A stretch of DNA of 6,477 bases from Betaproteobacteria bacterium (GTDB lineage Bacteria; Pseudomonadota; Gammaproteobacteria; Burkholderiales; Ferrovaceae). Positions 1 to 6,284 of the stretch are shown in pieces. The position numbers and the translations under genes are program-made. The notes under the pieces are model-generated. The model made no database searches. It was not told the DNA's origin and saw nothing but the letters and a program-made list of their open reading frames with translations. The first letter of the stretch is position 1, and each line of letters opens with the position of its first letter. The stretch lies in NCBI GenBank assembly GCA_028870615.1, contig JAGWPH010000229.1:1-6477 (forward strand). The letters run 5' to 3'.

Positions 1-153
1 CCTAAGCGTGATGGCTCACTTGCCCCCAATGTTGCCCCCGATTATGGGGGCATGTCAATAGACGAGGTGAGACGATGATGGGCGATAAAACAGGTATTTT
101 GCTTGATTTTAATGGGTTTACCGGACTTGACTAGACTGCTTGAGAGGGGTGGT
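1..153. other. gene-poor stretch downstream of tRNA-Thr
   Basis: No convincing gene is visible here. The stretch lies on the 3' side of the minus-strand tRNA-Thr, the usual place for integrative elements to insert, but I find no second copy of the tRNA 3' end within it and no integrase coding sequence. A 19-codon plus-strand micro-ORF (75-134) has GAGGTG five bases before its ATG, but nothing else supports it. On the minus strand a TTGACA hexamer (positions 58-53) is present without a well-spaced -10 box. The only notable structure is the TGCCCCC/GGGGGCA cluster at 20-52, listed separately. Confidence 0.6.
20..52. repeat. cluster of TTGCCCCC direct repeats plus inverted copy
   Basis: TTGCCCCC occurs at 20-27 and again at 32-39, twelve bases apart. 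An inverted copy, GGGGGCA, follows at 46-52, so 33-39 and 46-52 form a 7-bp stem with a 6-nt loop. No T-run follows on either strand, so this is not a canonical intrinsic terminator. Short G-rich direct repeats between a tRNA 3' end and the start of a tRNA-targeting integrase are a pattern I associate with genomic islands. Applying that here is inference, because the window ends before any such gene could be seen. Confidence 0.5.
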
Positions 154-229
154 TGGTGCCGACAGTAGGAGTTGAACCCACGACCTTCTGATTACAAATC
201 AGCTGCTCTACCATCTGAGCTATGCCGGC
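154..229 (-). tRNA. tRNA-Thr (anticodon TGT)
   Basis: The minus strand folds into a complete 76-nt cloverleaf. The acceptor stem GCCGGCA pairs with TGTCGGC (one G-T wobble), followed by discriminator A and an encoded CCA at 156-154. The D-arm is GCTC/GAGC. The anticodon loop is TTTGTAA, placing TGT at positions 34-36 (plus-strand bases 194-196, aca). The T-arm is GTGGG/CCTAC around TTCAACT. The anticodon stem has four good pairs and a G-A mismatch at its top pair. TGT reads ACA and probably other ACN threonine codons. The gene sits 26 nt downstream of sspB on the same strand with no terminator visible between them, so co-transcription and processing is plausible. Confidence 0.96.
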
Positions 230-255
230 AGTTTGAGGCTAATTTATTTGAATTA

Positions 256-675
256 TTACTTAACCACGGTCAGCGTGGGCTTTTTTTGCTTTTGTGGCGA
301 AGAGGTTTCCATACTCGGCTCCGCCGGTTCAACAGCTACCACGACATCCTCTGTTTCAGTTTCCTCCAGAGAGAACAGCATGCCTTCCCCGGTTTCACGG
401 GCATATAAACCCTTGACCGCATTCCAGGGCACTGAGATTTCCCTCGACACTCCACCAAAACGCGCACTGAACTGGATCTCCACATTGTTCATGGTGAGAT
501 TCCTGGTGGCCGCAGGCCCAATGTTCAAAACAATCTGGCCATCCTTCACAAATTCCACGGGAACCCGGGTTTGCTCTCCGCCCACCTGCACCTGAATCAG
601 GGGAGTCAACCCATTATCGTTGCACCACTCCCATAACGCGCGGGCCAAATAAGGTTTTGTCGAAGAGGTTTTCAC
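256..675 (-). CDS. sspB: ClpXP protease specificity-enhancing factor SspB
   Basis: This 139-residue protein matches SspB, the adaptor that delivers ssrA-tagged and some other substrates to the ClpXP protease in the cytoplasm. The N-terminal half carries the substrate-binding fold with family-typical stretches: KPYLARALWEWC (7-18), DGQIVLNIGP (45-54) and ARFGG-x-SREISVP (71-83). Residues about 102-131 form an acidic, then polar tail expected to be a flexible linker. The last residues, LTVVK (135-139), correspond to the ClpX-binding tail (LRVVK in E. coli). It is somewhat shorter than E. coli SspB (about 165 residues), mainly in the linker. The start is GTG, immediately after the sspA stop (TAA then GTG, no gap), with no strong ribosome-binding site, so translation is probably coupled to sspA. 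Confidence 0.95.
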   Translation of the reverse strand: MKTSSTKPYLARALWEWCNDNGLTPLIQVQVGGEQTRVPVEFVKDGQIVLNIGPAATRNLTMNNVEIQFSARFGGVSREISVPWNAVKGLYARETGEGMLFSLEETETEDVVVAVEPAEPSMETSSPQKQKKPTLTVVK

Positions 676-1275
676 TTACTTGCGCATGGCTTTTTCGGAA
701 GGCGTCATCGAGTCGATGAAGGCTTGACGGGAAAAAAGCCGCTCCGAATATTTAAGCAGTGGAGCTGCCTGCTTGGGCATACTGATCTGGTAATGTTCCA
801 GACGCCAAAGCAACGGCGCAATTGCCACATCCAGCATGGAGTATTCTTCGCCAAGCATGAACTTCTGTTTCACAAATACCGGGGCAATTTGAATCAGGTT
901 TTCGCGAATCATCGCCCGCGCTTTGTCGGCAAGTTTGGCGTTCCCGGCTTCCAGAACGGAGACCTGCGAAAAAAGTTCGGCTTCGAAACGGAATAGAAAC
1001 AGGCGTGCCCTGGCTCGCATCACCGGATCTGCAGGCATTAACTGCGGATGCGGAAACCGTTCATCGATGTATTCGTTGATAATGTTGGATTCGTACAGAA
1101 TCAGGTCGCGTTCCACCAAAATAGGCACGCGATTGTAGGGATTCATTACCCCGATATCTTCCGGCATGTTAAATAGATCGATATCAATGATCTGGAAATC
1201 CATTCCCTTTTCAAACAACACGATGCGGCAGCGCTGGCTGAAAGGGCAGGTAGTTCCTGAATATAAGGTCATCAT
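676..1275 (-). CDS. sspA: stringent starvation protein A (GST-fold)
   Basis: A 199-residue protein of the SspA family, an RNA polymerase-associated regulator of starvation and acid stress in E. coli with a glutathione S-transferase fold but no expected GST activity. The thioredoxin-like N-terminal domain covers about residues 1-78, with CPFSQR (10-15), VPIL (50-53) and YESNIINEYI (61-70). PHP at 75-77 matches the conserved surface pocket described for E. coli SspA. An all-helical C-terminal domain follows, containing LDVAIAPLLWRLE. Two adjacent ATG codons could serve as the start (1275 or 1272). The first is used here; ribosome-binding signals are weak (GCGAG about nine bases upstream). The gene follows petC by 33 nt and abuts sspB, so it probably belongs to the same transcript. 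Confidence 0.95.
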   Translation of the reverse strand: MMTLYSGTTCPFSQRCRIVLFEKGMDFQIIDIDLFNMPEDIGVMNPYNRVPILVERDLILYESNIINEYIDERFPHPQLMPADPVMRARARLFLFRFEAELFSQVSVLEAGNAKLADKARAMIRENLIQIAPVFVKQKFMLGEEYSMLDVAIAPLLWRLEHYQISMPKQAAPLLKYSERLFSRQAFIDSMTPSEKAMRK

Positions 1276-1308
1276 GCTACGGTACTCGCTCGGTGGGTGT
1301 CCAAAAAA

Positions 1309-2061
1309 TCAGTGAATATCTTTCCAGTATTCGTGTTTAAGCGCTCGGGTAATCACAAAAGCGAGGGCAAGAAAAACCATGACCCCGTAGCCGATGCGAA
1401 TGCGCGTTTGCTGATCGGGTTCTGCCATGAAAACGAGGTAATTTACCAGATCAGCCGTGAACTGGTCATATTCCTTGGGAGACAGCTTGCCCGGCTTGGT
1501 CAATACCAGCGTCGCCACATGGTGCTCGCCCGGTTTCCCTTCTTCGGCTTTGATGTCTTGCTCACCTTGCAGTTCATACAACACATGGGGCATGGCCACT
1601 TGGCGGAATACGAGGTTATTCCATCCTGAGTCTCTTTGATCATCACGATAAAAAGAGCGCAGATAGGTATATAGCCAGTCTGCTCCACGTACCCGTGCTT
1701 CTACGGACAGATCAGGGGGTGGCACCCCAAACCAGGCTTTGGCATCCTTGGGATTCAGCACGACGGTCATGTAATCAGCGATCTTGGCATCTGTCAAAAT
1801 CAGGTTTTTCTTGACTTGATCTTCGGTCAAGCCAATCCGGGTCAACAGATCAAAGCGTACATATTGTGCACCGTGACAGGTCAGGCAGTAATTCATGAAA
1901 TGCTGTGCGCCCCGCTGCAACGATGCCTTGTCCGAAGGATCAATGGGGGCGTGATCCAGTTTGACACCGCCCTGATTGGCGAGCGCGACAGACCCAGCCA
2001 CCACCAGCAACAGACCACTGATCCATCGGGTCATCCATTTCTTCCAGGAGGAGGTATTCAT
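1309..2061 (-). CDS. petC: cytochrome c1 of the bc1 complex
   Basis: A 250-residue membrane-anchored c-type cytochrome that passes electrons from the Rieske protein to soluble cytochrome c on the periplasmic side. An N-terminal signal sequence (hydrophobic residues about 14-28, likely cleaved after ALA) is followed by the heme-binding CLTCH (C59, C62, H63). The likely sixth heme ligand is M157 in the VAMPH segment. GVPPPDLS (112-119) is typical of cytochrome c1. One C-terminal transmembrane helix (about 219-240) precedes a basic tail. The ATG lies two bases after the petB stop. An alternative start is the ATG of codon 10 (2034), preceded by GGAAG, which would give a shorter signal peptide. 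The open frame extends upstream inside petB, but that part is not cytochrome-like. Confidence 0.95.
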   Translation of the reverse strand: MNTSSWKKWMTRWISGLLLVVAGSVALANQGGVKLDHAPIDPSDKASLQRGAQHFMNYCLTCHGAQYVRFDLLTRIGLTEDQVKKNLILTDAKIADYMTVVLNPKDAKAWFGVPPPDLSVEARVRGADWLYTYLRSFYRDDQRDSGWNNLVFRQVAMPHVLYELQGEQDIKAEEGKPGEHHVATLVLTKPGKLSPKEYDQFTADLVNYLVFMAEPDQQTRIRIGYGVMVFLALAFVITRALKHEYWKDIH

Positions 2062-2063
2062 TG

Positions 2064-3278
2064 TCAGACCACTCGTCCAGGCACAGGTTTGGTCTTGTCC
2101 AGTCGGGTATAAATGGGCATCAGCACAAAGAACCCGAAATACACCAGAGCGCAAACACGCGATACCGGGTTGACATACCAAAGGCTGGGGTCCTGTGTCC
2201 CCATGTATCCCAGTATCAGAAAAGCCAGTACAAACAAACCCAGCGCCACCTTGAACAGATTTCCACGATAGCGGATGGACTTGACGAGACCACGGTCCAG
2301 CCAGGGCAACAGGAAGAAAATGACAACCGCAACACCCATGGCAAGCACCCCCAACTGCTTTTGGGGAATGGCGCGCAAAATGGCGTAGAACGGCGTGAAA
2401 TACCACACGGGCGAAATATGTAACGGCGTCTTGAGGGGGTCTGCGGGGATAAAATTATTGTCTTCGAGGAAATAACCGCCCATCTCCGGCGCAAAGAAAA
2501 TAATTCCAAAATACACGGCCAAAAATCCCACGACACCCATGATGTCTTTCACTGTGTAATACGGGTGAAACGGGATCCCATCCAGCGGAATCCCCGTAAC
2601 CGGATCTTTTTTCTCCTTGATCTCGATTCCATCCGGGTTATTTGAACCTACCTCATGAAGCGCCACAATATGCATGAATACCAGCATCACCAGCACCAAA
2701 GGCAGAGCGATGACATGGAAGGCAAAAAACCGGTTGAGCGTGGCATCGCCAATAACGTAATCCCCGCGAATCCATAAAGCTACCGGTGGGCTAATGGCGT
2801 CCACCAAAGAAACGATGACCTGTGCTCCCCAGTAGGACATCTGCCCCCAGGGCAACAGGTATCCAAAGAATGCTTCTGCCATCAAACAGAGGTAGATGGC
2901 CATGCCCAGGATCCAGATCAGTTCGCGCGGCTTGCGATAGGAGCCATACATCAGGCCCCGCATCATGTGCAGGTAAACCACCACAAAAAACATGGAGGCT
3001 CCAGTGGAATGCATGTAACGGATTAGCCAGCCATAGTCCACATCGCGCATGATGTATTCTACGGAAGCAAAGGCAAATCGTGCATCCGGCTTGTAGTTCA
3101 TGGTGAGAAAAATACCGGTCACGATCTGGATCACCAGCACTAACATGGCCAGAGAGCCAAAGTAGTACCAGAAGTTGAAATTCTTCGGCGCGTAGTACTC
3201 AGACAAATGCTCCTTCCAGACTGAGGTCAGAGGAAATCGTGCATCGATCCAGCCCAGAAGACGGGAGGTTGCTTTCAT
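2064..3278 (-). CDS. petB: cytochrome b of the bc1 complex
   Basis: A 404-residue integral membrane protein that carries the two b hemes and the Qo and Qi quinone sites of ubiquinol:cytochrome c oxidoreductase. Four histidines expected to bind the hemes are H90 and H104 (helix B) and H188 and H203 (helix D). The Qo-site motif is PVWY (290-293), not the classical PEWY. The second histidine pair is 15 positions apart, one more than in mitochondrial and Rhodobacter cytochrome b. GYLLPWGQMSYWGA (139-152) and LHEVGSNNPDG (207-217) are also family hallmarks. The C-terminal extension (about 310-404) contains additional hydrophobic segments, as in full-length bc1 cytochrome b. The ATG lies two bases after the petA stop and is preceded by an AAGGGGG ribosome-binding site. 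Confidence 0.97.
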   Translation of the reverse strand: MKATSRLLGWIDARFPLTSVWKEHLSEYYAPKNFNFWYYFGSLAMLVLVIQIVTGIFLTMNYKPDARFAFASVEYIMRDVDYGWLIRYMHSTGASMFFVVVYLHMMRGLMYGSYRKPRELIWILGMAIYLCLMAEAFFGYLLPWGQMSYWGAQVIVSLVDAISPPVALWIRGDYVIGDATLNRFFAFHVIALPLVLVMLVFMHIVALHEVGSNNPDGIEIKEKKDPVTGIPLDGIPFHPYYTVKDIMGVVGFLAVYFGIIFFAPEMGGYFLEDNNFIPADPLKTPLHISPVWYFTPFYAILRAIPQKQLGVLAMGVAVVIFFLLPWLDRGLVKSIRYRGNLFKVALGLFVLAFLILGYMGTQDPSLWYVNPVSRVCALVYFGFFVLMPIYTRLDKTKPVPGRVV

Positions 3279-3280
3279 GA

Positions 3281-3883
3281 TCAGGCCCCCTTCTTGTCGC
3301 TGCCCACCAGCAATCGCGCATTGCTGAGAAAGGAATAAGGTGGAATCCGAAGATTAAGCGGTGCTGGCATCCCTTTGAAAACTCGCCCGGACATATCGTA
3401 TTTGGAGCCGTGACAGGGGCAGAAAAACCCTCCAGGCCAGTCACTTCCCATCCCGCTGCCCTCGCCCACTTTCATCTTGTCCACAGGTGAACAGCCCAGG
3501 TGGGTACAAATCCCCACCGCCACAAACAAATTGGGGTGCTCAGTGGTGGCGCGATTGATGTTTTTACAATATTCAGGCTGCTCGGAATCGGAGGAATCCG
3601 GGTCACTCAGCAATCCGGCGTTCTTGGCGAGTTGCGCCATCATTTCAGGGGTGCGATTGACCAGCCAGATGGGTTGCCCGCGCCATTCCTGAGTGATCAT
3701 CATTCCCGGTTCTATCTTGGAGAAATCCGCCTCTACCGGACCCCCTGCCGCTCTGGCGCGAGCGCTGGGTAGCATGCTAAGTACGAAAGGGGTGCCTATT
3801 GCGGCAACACCGACAGCCCCGATTGTAACGGTAGCGCCAACAAGAAACCTCCGGCGGCCGGGGACTGATTGTGCTTCACTCAT
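3281..3883 (-). CDS. petA: Rieske iron-sulfur subunit of the bc1 complex
   Basis: A 200-residue Rieske protein that takes an electron from quinol at the Qo site and hands it to cytochrome c1. The two cluster-binding motifs are CTHLGC (C126, H128, C131) and CPCHGS (C155, C157, H158). The cysteines at 131 and 157 would form the stabilising disulfide. The N terminus has a twin-arginine signal, GRRRFL (9-14), followed by a hydrophobic stretch (about 15-38) that should stay as an uncleaved membrane anchor. The protein is therefore predicted to be exported folded by the Tat system, whose tatB and tatC genes lie about 1.3 kb away. The ATG has AGG nine bases upstream. It is the first gene of the pet-ssp block, so the promoter should lie at 3884-4049. 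Confidence 0.97.
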   Translation of the reverse strand: MSEAQSVPGRRRFLVGATVTIGAVGVAAIGTPFVLSMLPSARARAAGGPVEADFSKIEPGMMITQEWRGQPIWLVNRTPEMMAQLAKNAGLLSDPDSSDSEQPEYCKNINRATTEHPNLFVAVGICTHLGCSPVDKMKVGEGSGMGSDWPGGFFCPCHGSKYDMSGRVFKGMPAPLNLRIPPYSFLSNARLLVGSDKKGA

Positions 3884-4049
3884 GATGATTTACCTGTTTT
3901 GAGCTATATTGCTGATTTCAAATGGGGGTATTCTATCAGAATGCCCCCCAAAGCTTAAGCTCGGCAGACGATTACAGCCTGTCGGGGGCATTTTATGGTG
4001 CACTGCGGCGGCAATCATACGGTCCGCCCTTTCCGGGATTATTGATCTA
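3884..4049. promoter_or_regulatory. divergent promoter region between petA and the protease gene
   Basis: This 166-bp region separates the start of petA (leftward) from the start of the DegS-like gene (rightward), so promoters for both must lie here or inside the neighbouring genes. On the minus strand TAGAAT (3935-3930) is a plausible -10 box for pet, with only a weak -35 (TTAAGC) 17 bases upstream. On the plus strand TATGGT in the segment after 3990 is a weak -10 candidate for the protease. A 10-bp palindrome, AGCTTAAGCT, lies at 3952-3961. The assignments of boxes are tentative; the role of the region follows from gene orientation. Confidence 0.5.
3924..3948. repeat. 11-bp inverted repeat in the pet/protease intergenic region
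   Basis: GGGGGTATTCT (3924-3934) and AGAATGCCCCC (3938-3948) are inverted copies separated by only ATC, with one mismatch that would be a G-T/U wobble in RNA of one strand. The repeat covers the candidate -10 box of petA. It could be an operator for a dimeric regulator or a hairpin in a leader transcript. It is not followed by a T-run on either strand, so an intrinsic terminator is unlikely. No specific regulator can be named from the sequence. Confidence 0.45.
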
Positions 4050-5216
4050 ATGCAAAAACTCTGGCTTGTCTTTGCCCAATCCGTCACCATCTGCTTGGGC
4101 ATTCTATTTGTCGCCACCCTGTTCAAGCATGATCTGCTTCCCAACAGAGCCGCTTTGGGCACTTTTCACGAGGTCGTGCGAGAACCCGGCGCTCCTGCCG
4201 CGGGATCATTTCGGGACGCTGCTCGTAAAGCCATGCCCTCTGTCGTCAATATTTTTACCAGTAAGGAAGTCCGTTCGCGCCATCCATCCATTTTTCCTGA
4301 TAACCCGGAGCTGCGCCGCTTCTTTGAGGACAATCTGCCTCCTGAAACCCAACAACAACTCAGCCTGGGATCAGGGGTCATCGTTTTATCTGATGGCTAT
4401 ATCCTGACGAATGATCACGTCATTGATGGTGCCCAAGAAATTCAGGTGGCCCTGTCCGATGGAAGAACGGTCAAGGCAGAACTGGTGGGTGCCGACCCTG
4501 AAACCGACATCGCAGTCCTCAAGGTCGACCTCAAGGGGCTTCCTGCCATCACCTTCGGCACCTCGGAACAAGTCAAGGTGGGCGATATTGCACTGGCCAT
4601 CGGCAACCCTTTCGGTGTCGGTGAAACGGTAACCATGGGTATCGTTAGTGCCCTGGGCCGCAGCCGGCTGGGGATTAATACTTTCGAGAATTTCATACAA
4701 ACCGATGCCGCCATCAATCCGGGAAATTCCGGAGGCGCCCTGGTGGATGCCGCTGGTAACCTGATCGGTATCAACAGCGCGATCTATTCCAAAACCGGAG
4801 GCTCCCAGGGAATCGGATTCAGTATTCCGGTCAGCATCGCCAAAAATGTCATGGAAGAAATCATTAAAACCGGTGGGGTAACGCGTGGCTGGATTGGGGT
4901 TGAAGTCCAGGACATCACCCCGGACCTTGCCGAATCATTCCGGCTGGACAAACCTTCGGGTGCTTTGATCTCAGCGATAATGAAAGGCGGCCCTGCCGAC
5001 AGGGCAGGCATCAAGCCCGGTGACGTGCTGGTGGAAGTCAATGGAGTATCCGTTCAGGACTCGCAGGAAATGCTCAACCAGGTTGCATCTCTCAAACCAG
5101 AACAAAATGCCAAGTTCAAAATCATCCGCAATCGTCAGGCGCATGTTTTCACCGTCATCGTCGGCAAGCGCCCCAAGGGGACGATCAAGAATCTGGATGA
5201 GGAAGAGGCTCAGTAG
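4050..5216 (+). CDS. DegS/DegQ-like periplasmic serine protease, one PDZ domain
   Basis: A 388-residue trypsin-like protease of the HtrA (S1C) family. A short basic N terminus and one hydrophobic helix (about 11-25) should anchor it in the inner membrane facing the periplasm. The catalytic triad is visible: H123 in TNDHV, D153 in ETDIAVLKV, and S227 in NPGNSGGAL. A single PDZ domain follows (about 279-375: GWIGVEVQ, then GGPADRAGIKPGDVLVEVNG). One PDZ and a membrane anchor resemble DegS more than DegP or DegQ, but a role in sigma-E signalling cannot be inferred from sequence alone. The ATG at 4050 (MQKLWLVFAQ) is chosen because the frame upstream to 3909 encodes an unlikely N-terminal extension across the promoter region. 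Its 3' end overlaps tatC by 32 bp. Confidence 0.93.
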   Translation: MQKLWLVFAQSVTICLGILFVATLFKHDLLPNRAALGTFHEVVREPGAPAAGSFRDAARKAMPSVVNIFTSKEVRSRHPSIFPDNPELRRFFEDNLPPETQQQLSLGSGVIVLSDGYILTNDHVIDGAQEIQVALSDGRTVKAELVGADPETDIAVLKVDLKGLPAITFGTSEQVKVGDIALAIGNPFGVGETVTMGIVSALGRSRLGINTFENFIQTDAAINPGNSGGALVDAAGNLIGINSAIYSKTGGSQGIGFSIPVSIAKNVMEEIIKTGGVTRGWIGVEVQDITPDLAESFRLDKPSGALISAIMKGGPADRAGIKPGDVLVEVNGVSVQDSQEMLNQVASLKPEQNAKFKIIRNRQAHVFTVIVGKRPKGTIKNLDEEEAQ

Positions 5217-5940
5217 TCGCCGATACCATGCGGCTGGCAACAAGGATTCCAATTTCATACAACAGCCAAAGCGGAATAGCCAATAAAGTCTGCGAAACCG
5301 CGTCTGGTGGCGTAAATATCGCCCCCAGAATAAACGCGCCCACAATCACATAACGCCGTGCATCCCGTAATTGGGCGATGGTCAGCACGCCGAGTTTGAC
5401 CAGCAGGACTACCGCCACAGGCGTTTCGAATGCAAGGCCAAAAGCCAGAAACATGTTGATGACAAACCCGAGGTATTTCTCGATGTCCGTCATGATTTCC
5501 ACACCCTGGGGTGCCGTGCTTGTAATAAATCCGAATACAAAGGGAAATACTGCAAAGTAGGCGAAAGCCATCCCGCAGTAAAACAGCACGGTACTGGTAA
5601 CGATCAGAGGCAATGCCATGCGTTTTTCATGGGAGTACAATCCTGGCGCCACAAAGCCCCAAACCTGATATAACACGTAGGGCAGCGCCAGCAAGAAAGC
5701 AATCAAGCCAGCCACTTTCATCGGAACAAAAAAAGGCGTTGTGACTTCCGTGGCAATCATGTGCCCACCCGCCGGCATCTTGCTCAGCAAGGGCAAGGCA
5801 AGCCAGGTGTACAGCGTATTGGCAAAAGGCAATAGGCACAGAAACACTCCAAGCACACCCATCACGGCCCGGATCAAGCGACCGCGTAACTCAACCAGAT
5901 GGGTGATGAATTCCTGAACTGCGCCAGATTCTTCGGTCAC
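5185..5940 (-). CDS. tatC: Sec-independent translocase subunit TatC
   Basis: A 251-residue polytopic inner-membrane protein, the receptor core of the twin-arginine translocon that recognises RR signal peptides together with TatB. The N terminus contains HLVELRGRL (14-22), the TatC signature. Six hydrophobic segments follow at about 23-40, 74-96, 110-135, 155-182, 196-210 and 214-234. Other family marks are TPFFVPMKVA (68-77), the cytoplasmic loop acid E105 in LYSHEKR, FETPV (171-175) and TPPDAVSQ (210-217). The start is GTG, in a GTGA overlap with the tatB stop, with GGAGG (5949-5945) four bases ahead; this fixes the start and implies translational coupling to tatB. It ends inside the convergent protease gene. 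An obvious client in this window is the Rieske protein. Confidence 0.96.
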   Translation of the reverse strand: MTEESGAVQEFITHLVELRGRLIRAVMGVLGVFLCLLPFANTLYTWLALPLLSKMPAGGHMIATEVTTPFFVPMKVAGLIAFLLALPYVLYQVWGFVAPGLYSHEKRMALPLIVTSTVLFYCGMAFAYFAVFPFVFGFITSTAPQGVEIMTDIEKYLGFVINMFLAFGLAFETPVAVVLLVKLGVLTIAQLRDARRYVIVGAFILGAIFTPPDAVSQTLLAIPLWLLYEIGILVASRMVSATTEPLPHPDS

Positions 5941-6284
5941 GAGGCCTCCGGCCCGACCAGATCATCAGCCACCGTGGGCTTGGGGTGCGACACCATGGGC
6001 TTGCTGCGCAGTGGCGCGGCAGGCCGCACGCTGAAAGGATCTCCCCCAAACGGGGAAACGGGAGGAACGAGTACCGGCTGGGATTGCTGGCTCTCCTCCA
6101 GGAGAGTCGGAGCCTCGGTGATGGTACCAACGTCGACCGCAGTATCAAGAGGCGGGGTTGGTACTGCTGGGCTGTTGAGTATTTTTTCTGCTTCCTGAGA
6201 CGAAGACGCAACCTGCCGTTCTGCTTCGCGTGCCGCTTCGTTCATCCTTTTATGAAGCTCATTTAATTCCGACTGCTGGATTTC
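5937..6284 (-). pseudogene. tatB: TatB, C-terminal part (gene split by inverted junction)
   Basis: This encodes 115 residues of the C-terminal part of TatB: the end of the amphipathic/coiled region (EIQQSELNELHKRMNEAAREA) and a long proline-rich, low-complexity tail ending GPEAS, as is usual for TatB. Its TGA overlaps the tatC GTG. An internal ATG at 6245 gives a 102-residue open frame, but this is not a natural start: the same helix sequence continues upstream, and the missing N terminus is found on the opposite strand at 6279-6428. Upstream of 6284 the minus-strand frame stays open through the loop but encodes unrelated residues. Adding the plus-strand part and the presumed Met-Phe gives a reconstructed protein of about 167 residues. 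It is probably intact in the organism and broken only in this assembly. Confidence 0.85.

Noticed and set aside
75..134. A 19-codon plus-strand ORF with GAGGTG five bases before its ATG.
   Set aside because: Very short, no recognisable motif, and located in a gene-poor stretch where such an arrangement can occur by chance.
264..287. Plus-strand hairpin CCACG/CGTGG with a 5-nt loop followed by GC and seven T, resembling an intrinsic terminator.
   Set aside because: The stem is only 5 bp and the sequence is fully explained by the sspB C-terminal codons (KKPTLTVVK) on the minus strand. No plus-strand gene ends here, and in the minus orientation there is no T-run.
2062..2406. Upstream extension of the petC frame inside petB.
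   Set aside because: The translated extension is a shadow of the petB coding sequence; the signal peptide begins at the ATG at 2061.
3942..3990. TGCCCCC/GGGGGCA words also occur here (3942-3948, 3984-3990), suggesting a motif shared with the cluster at 20-52.
   Set aside because: The same 7-mer also occurs inside petB coding sequence (about 2842-2848), so it is not specific to intergenic DNA and the similarity is probably chance.
3909..4049. In-frame extension of the protease gene to an ATG at 3909.
   Set aside because: The extra 47 residues precede a typical membrane-anchor N terminus and would cover most of the divergent promoter region. The ATG at 4050 fits the family.
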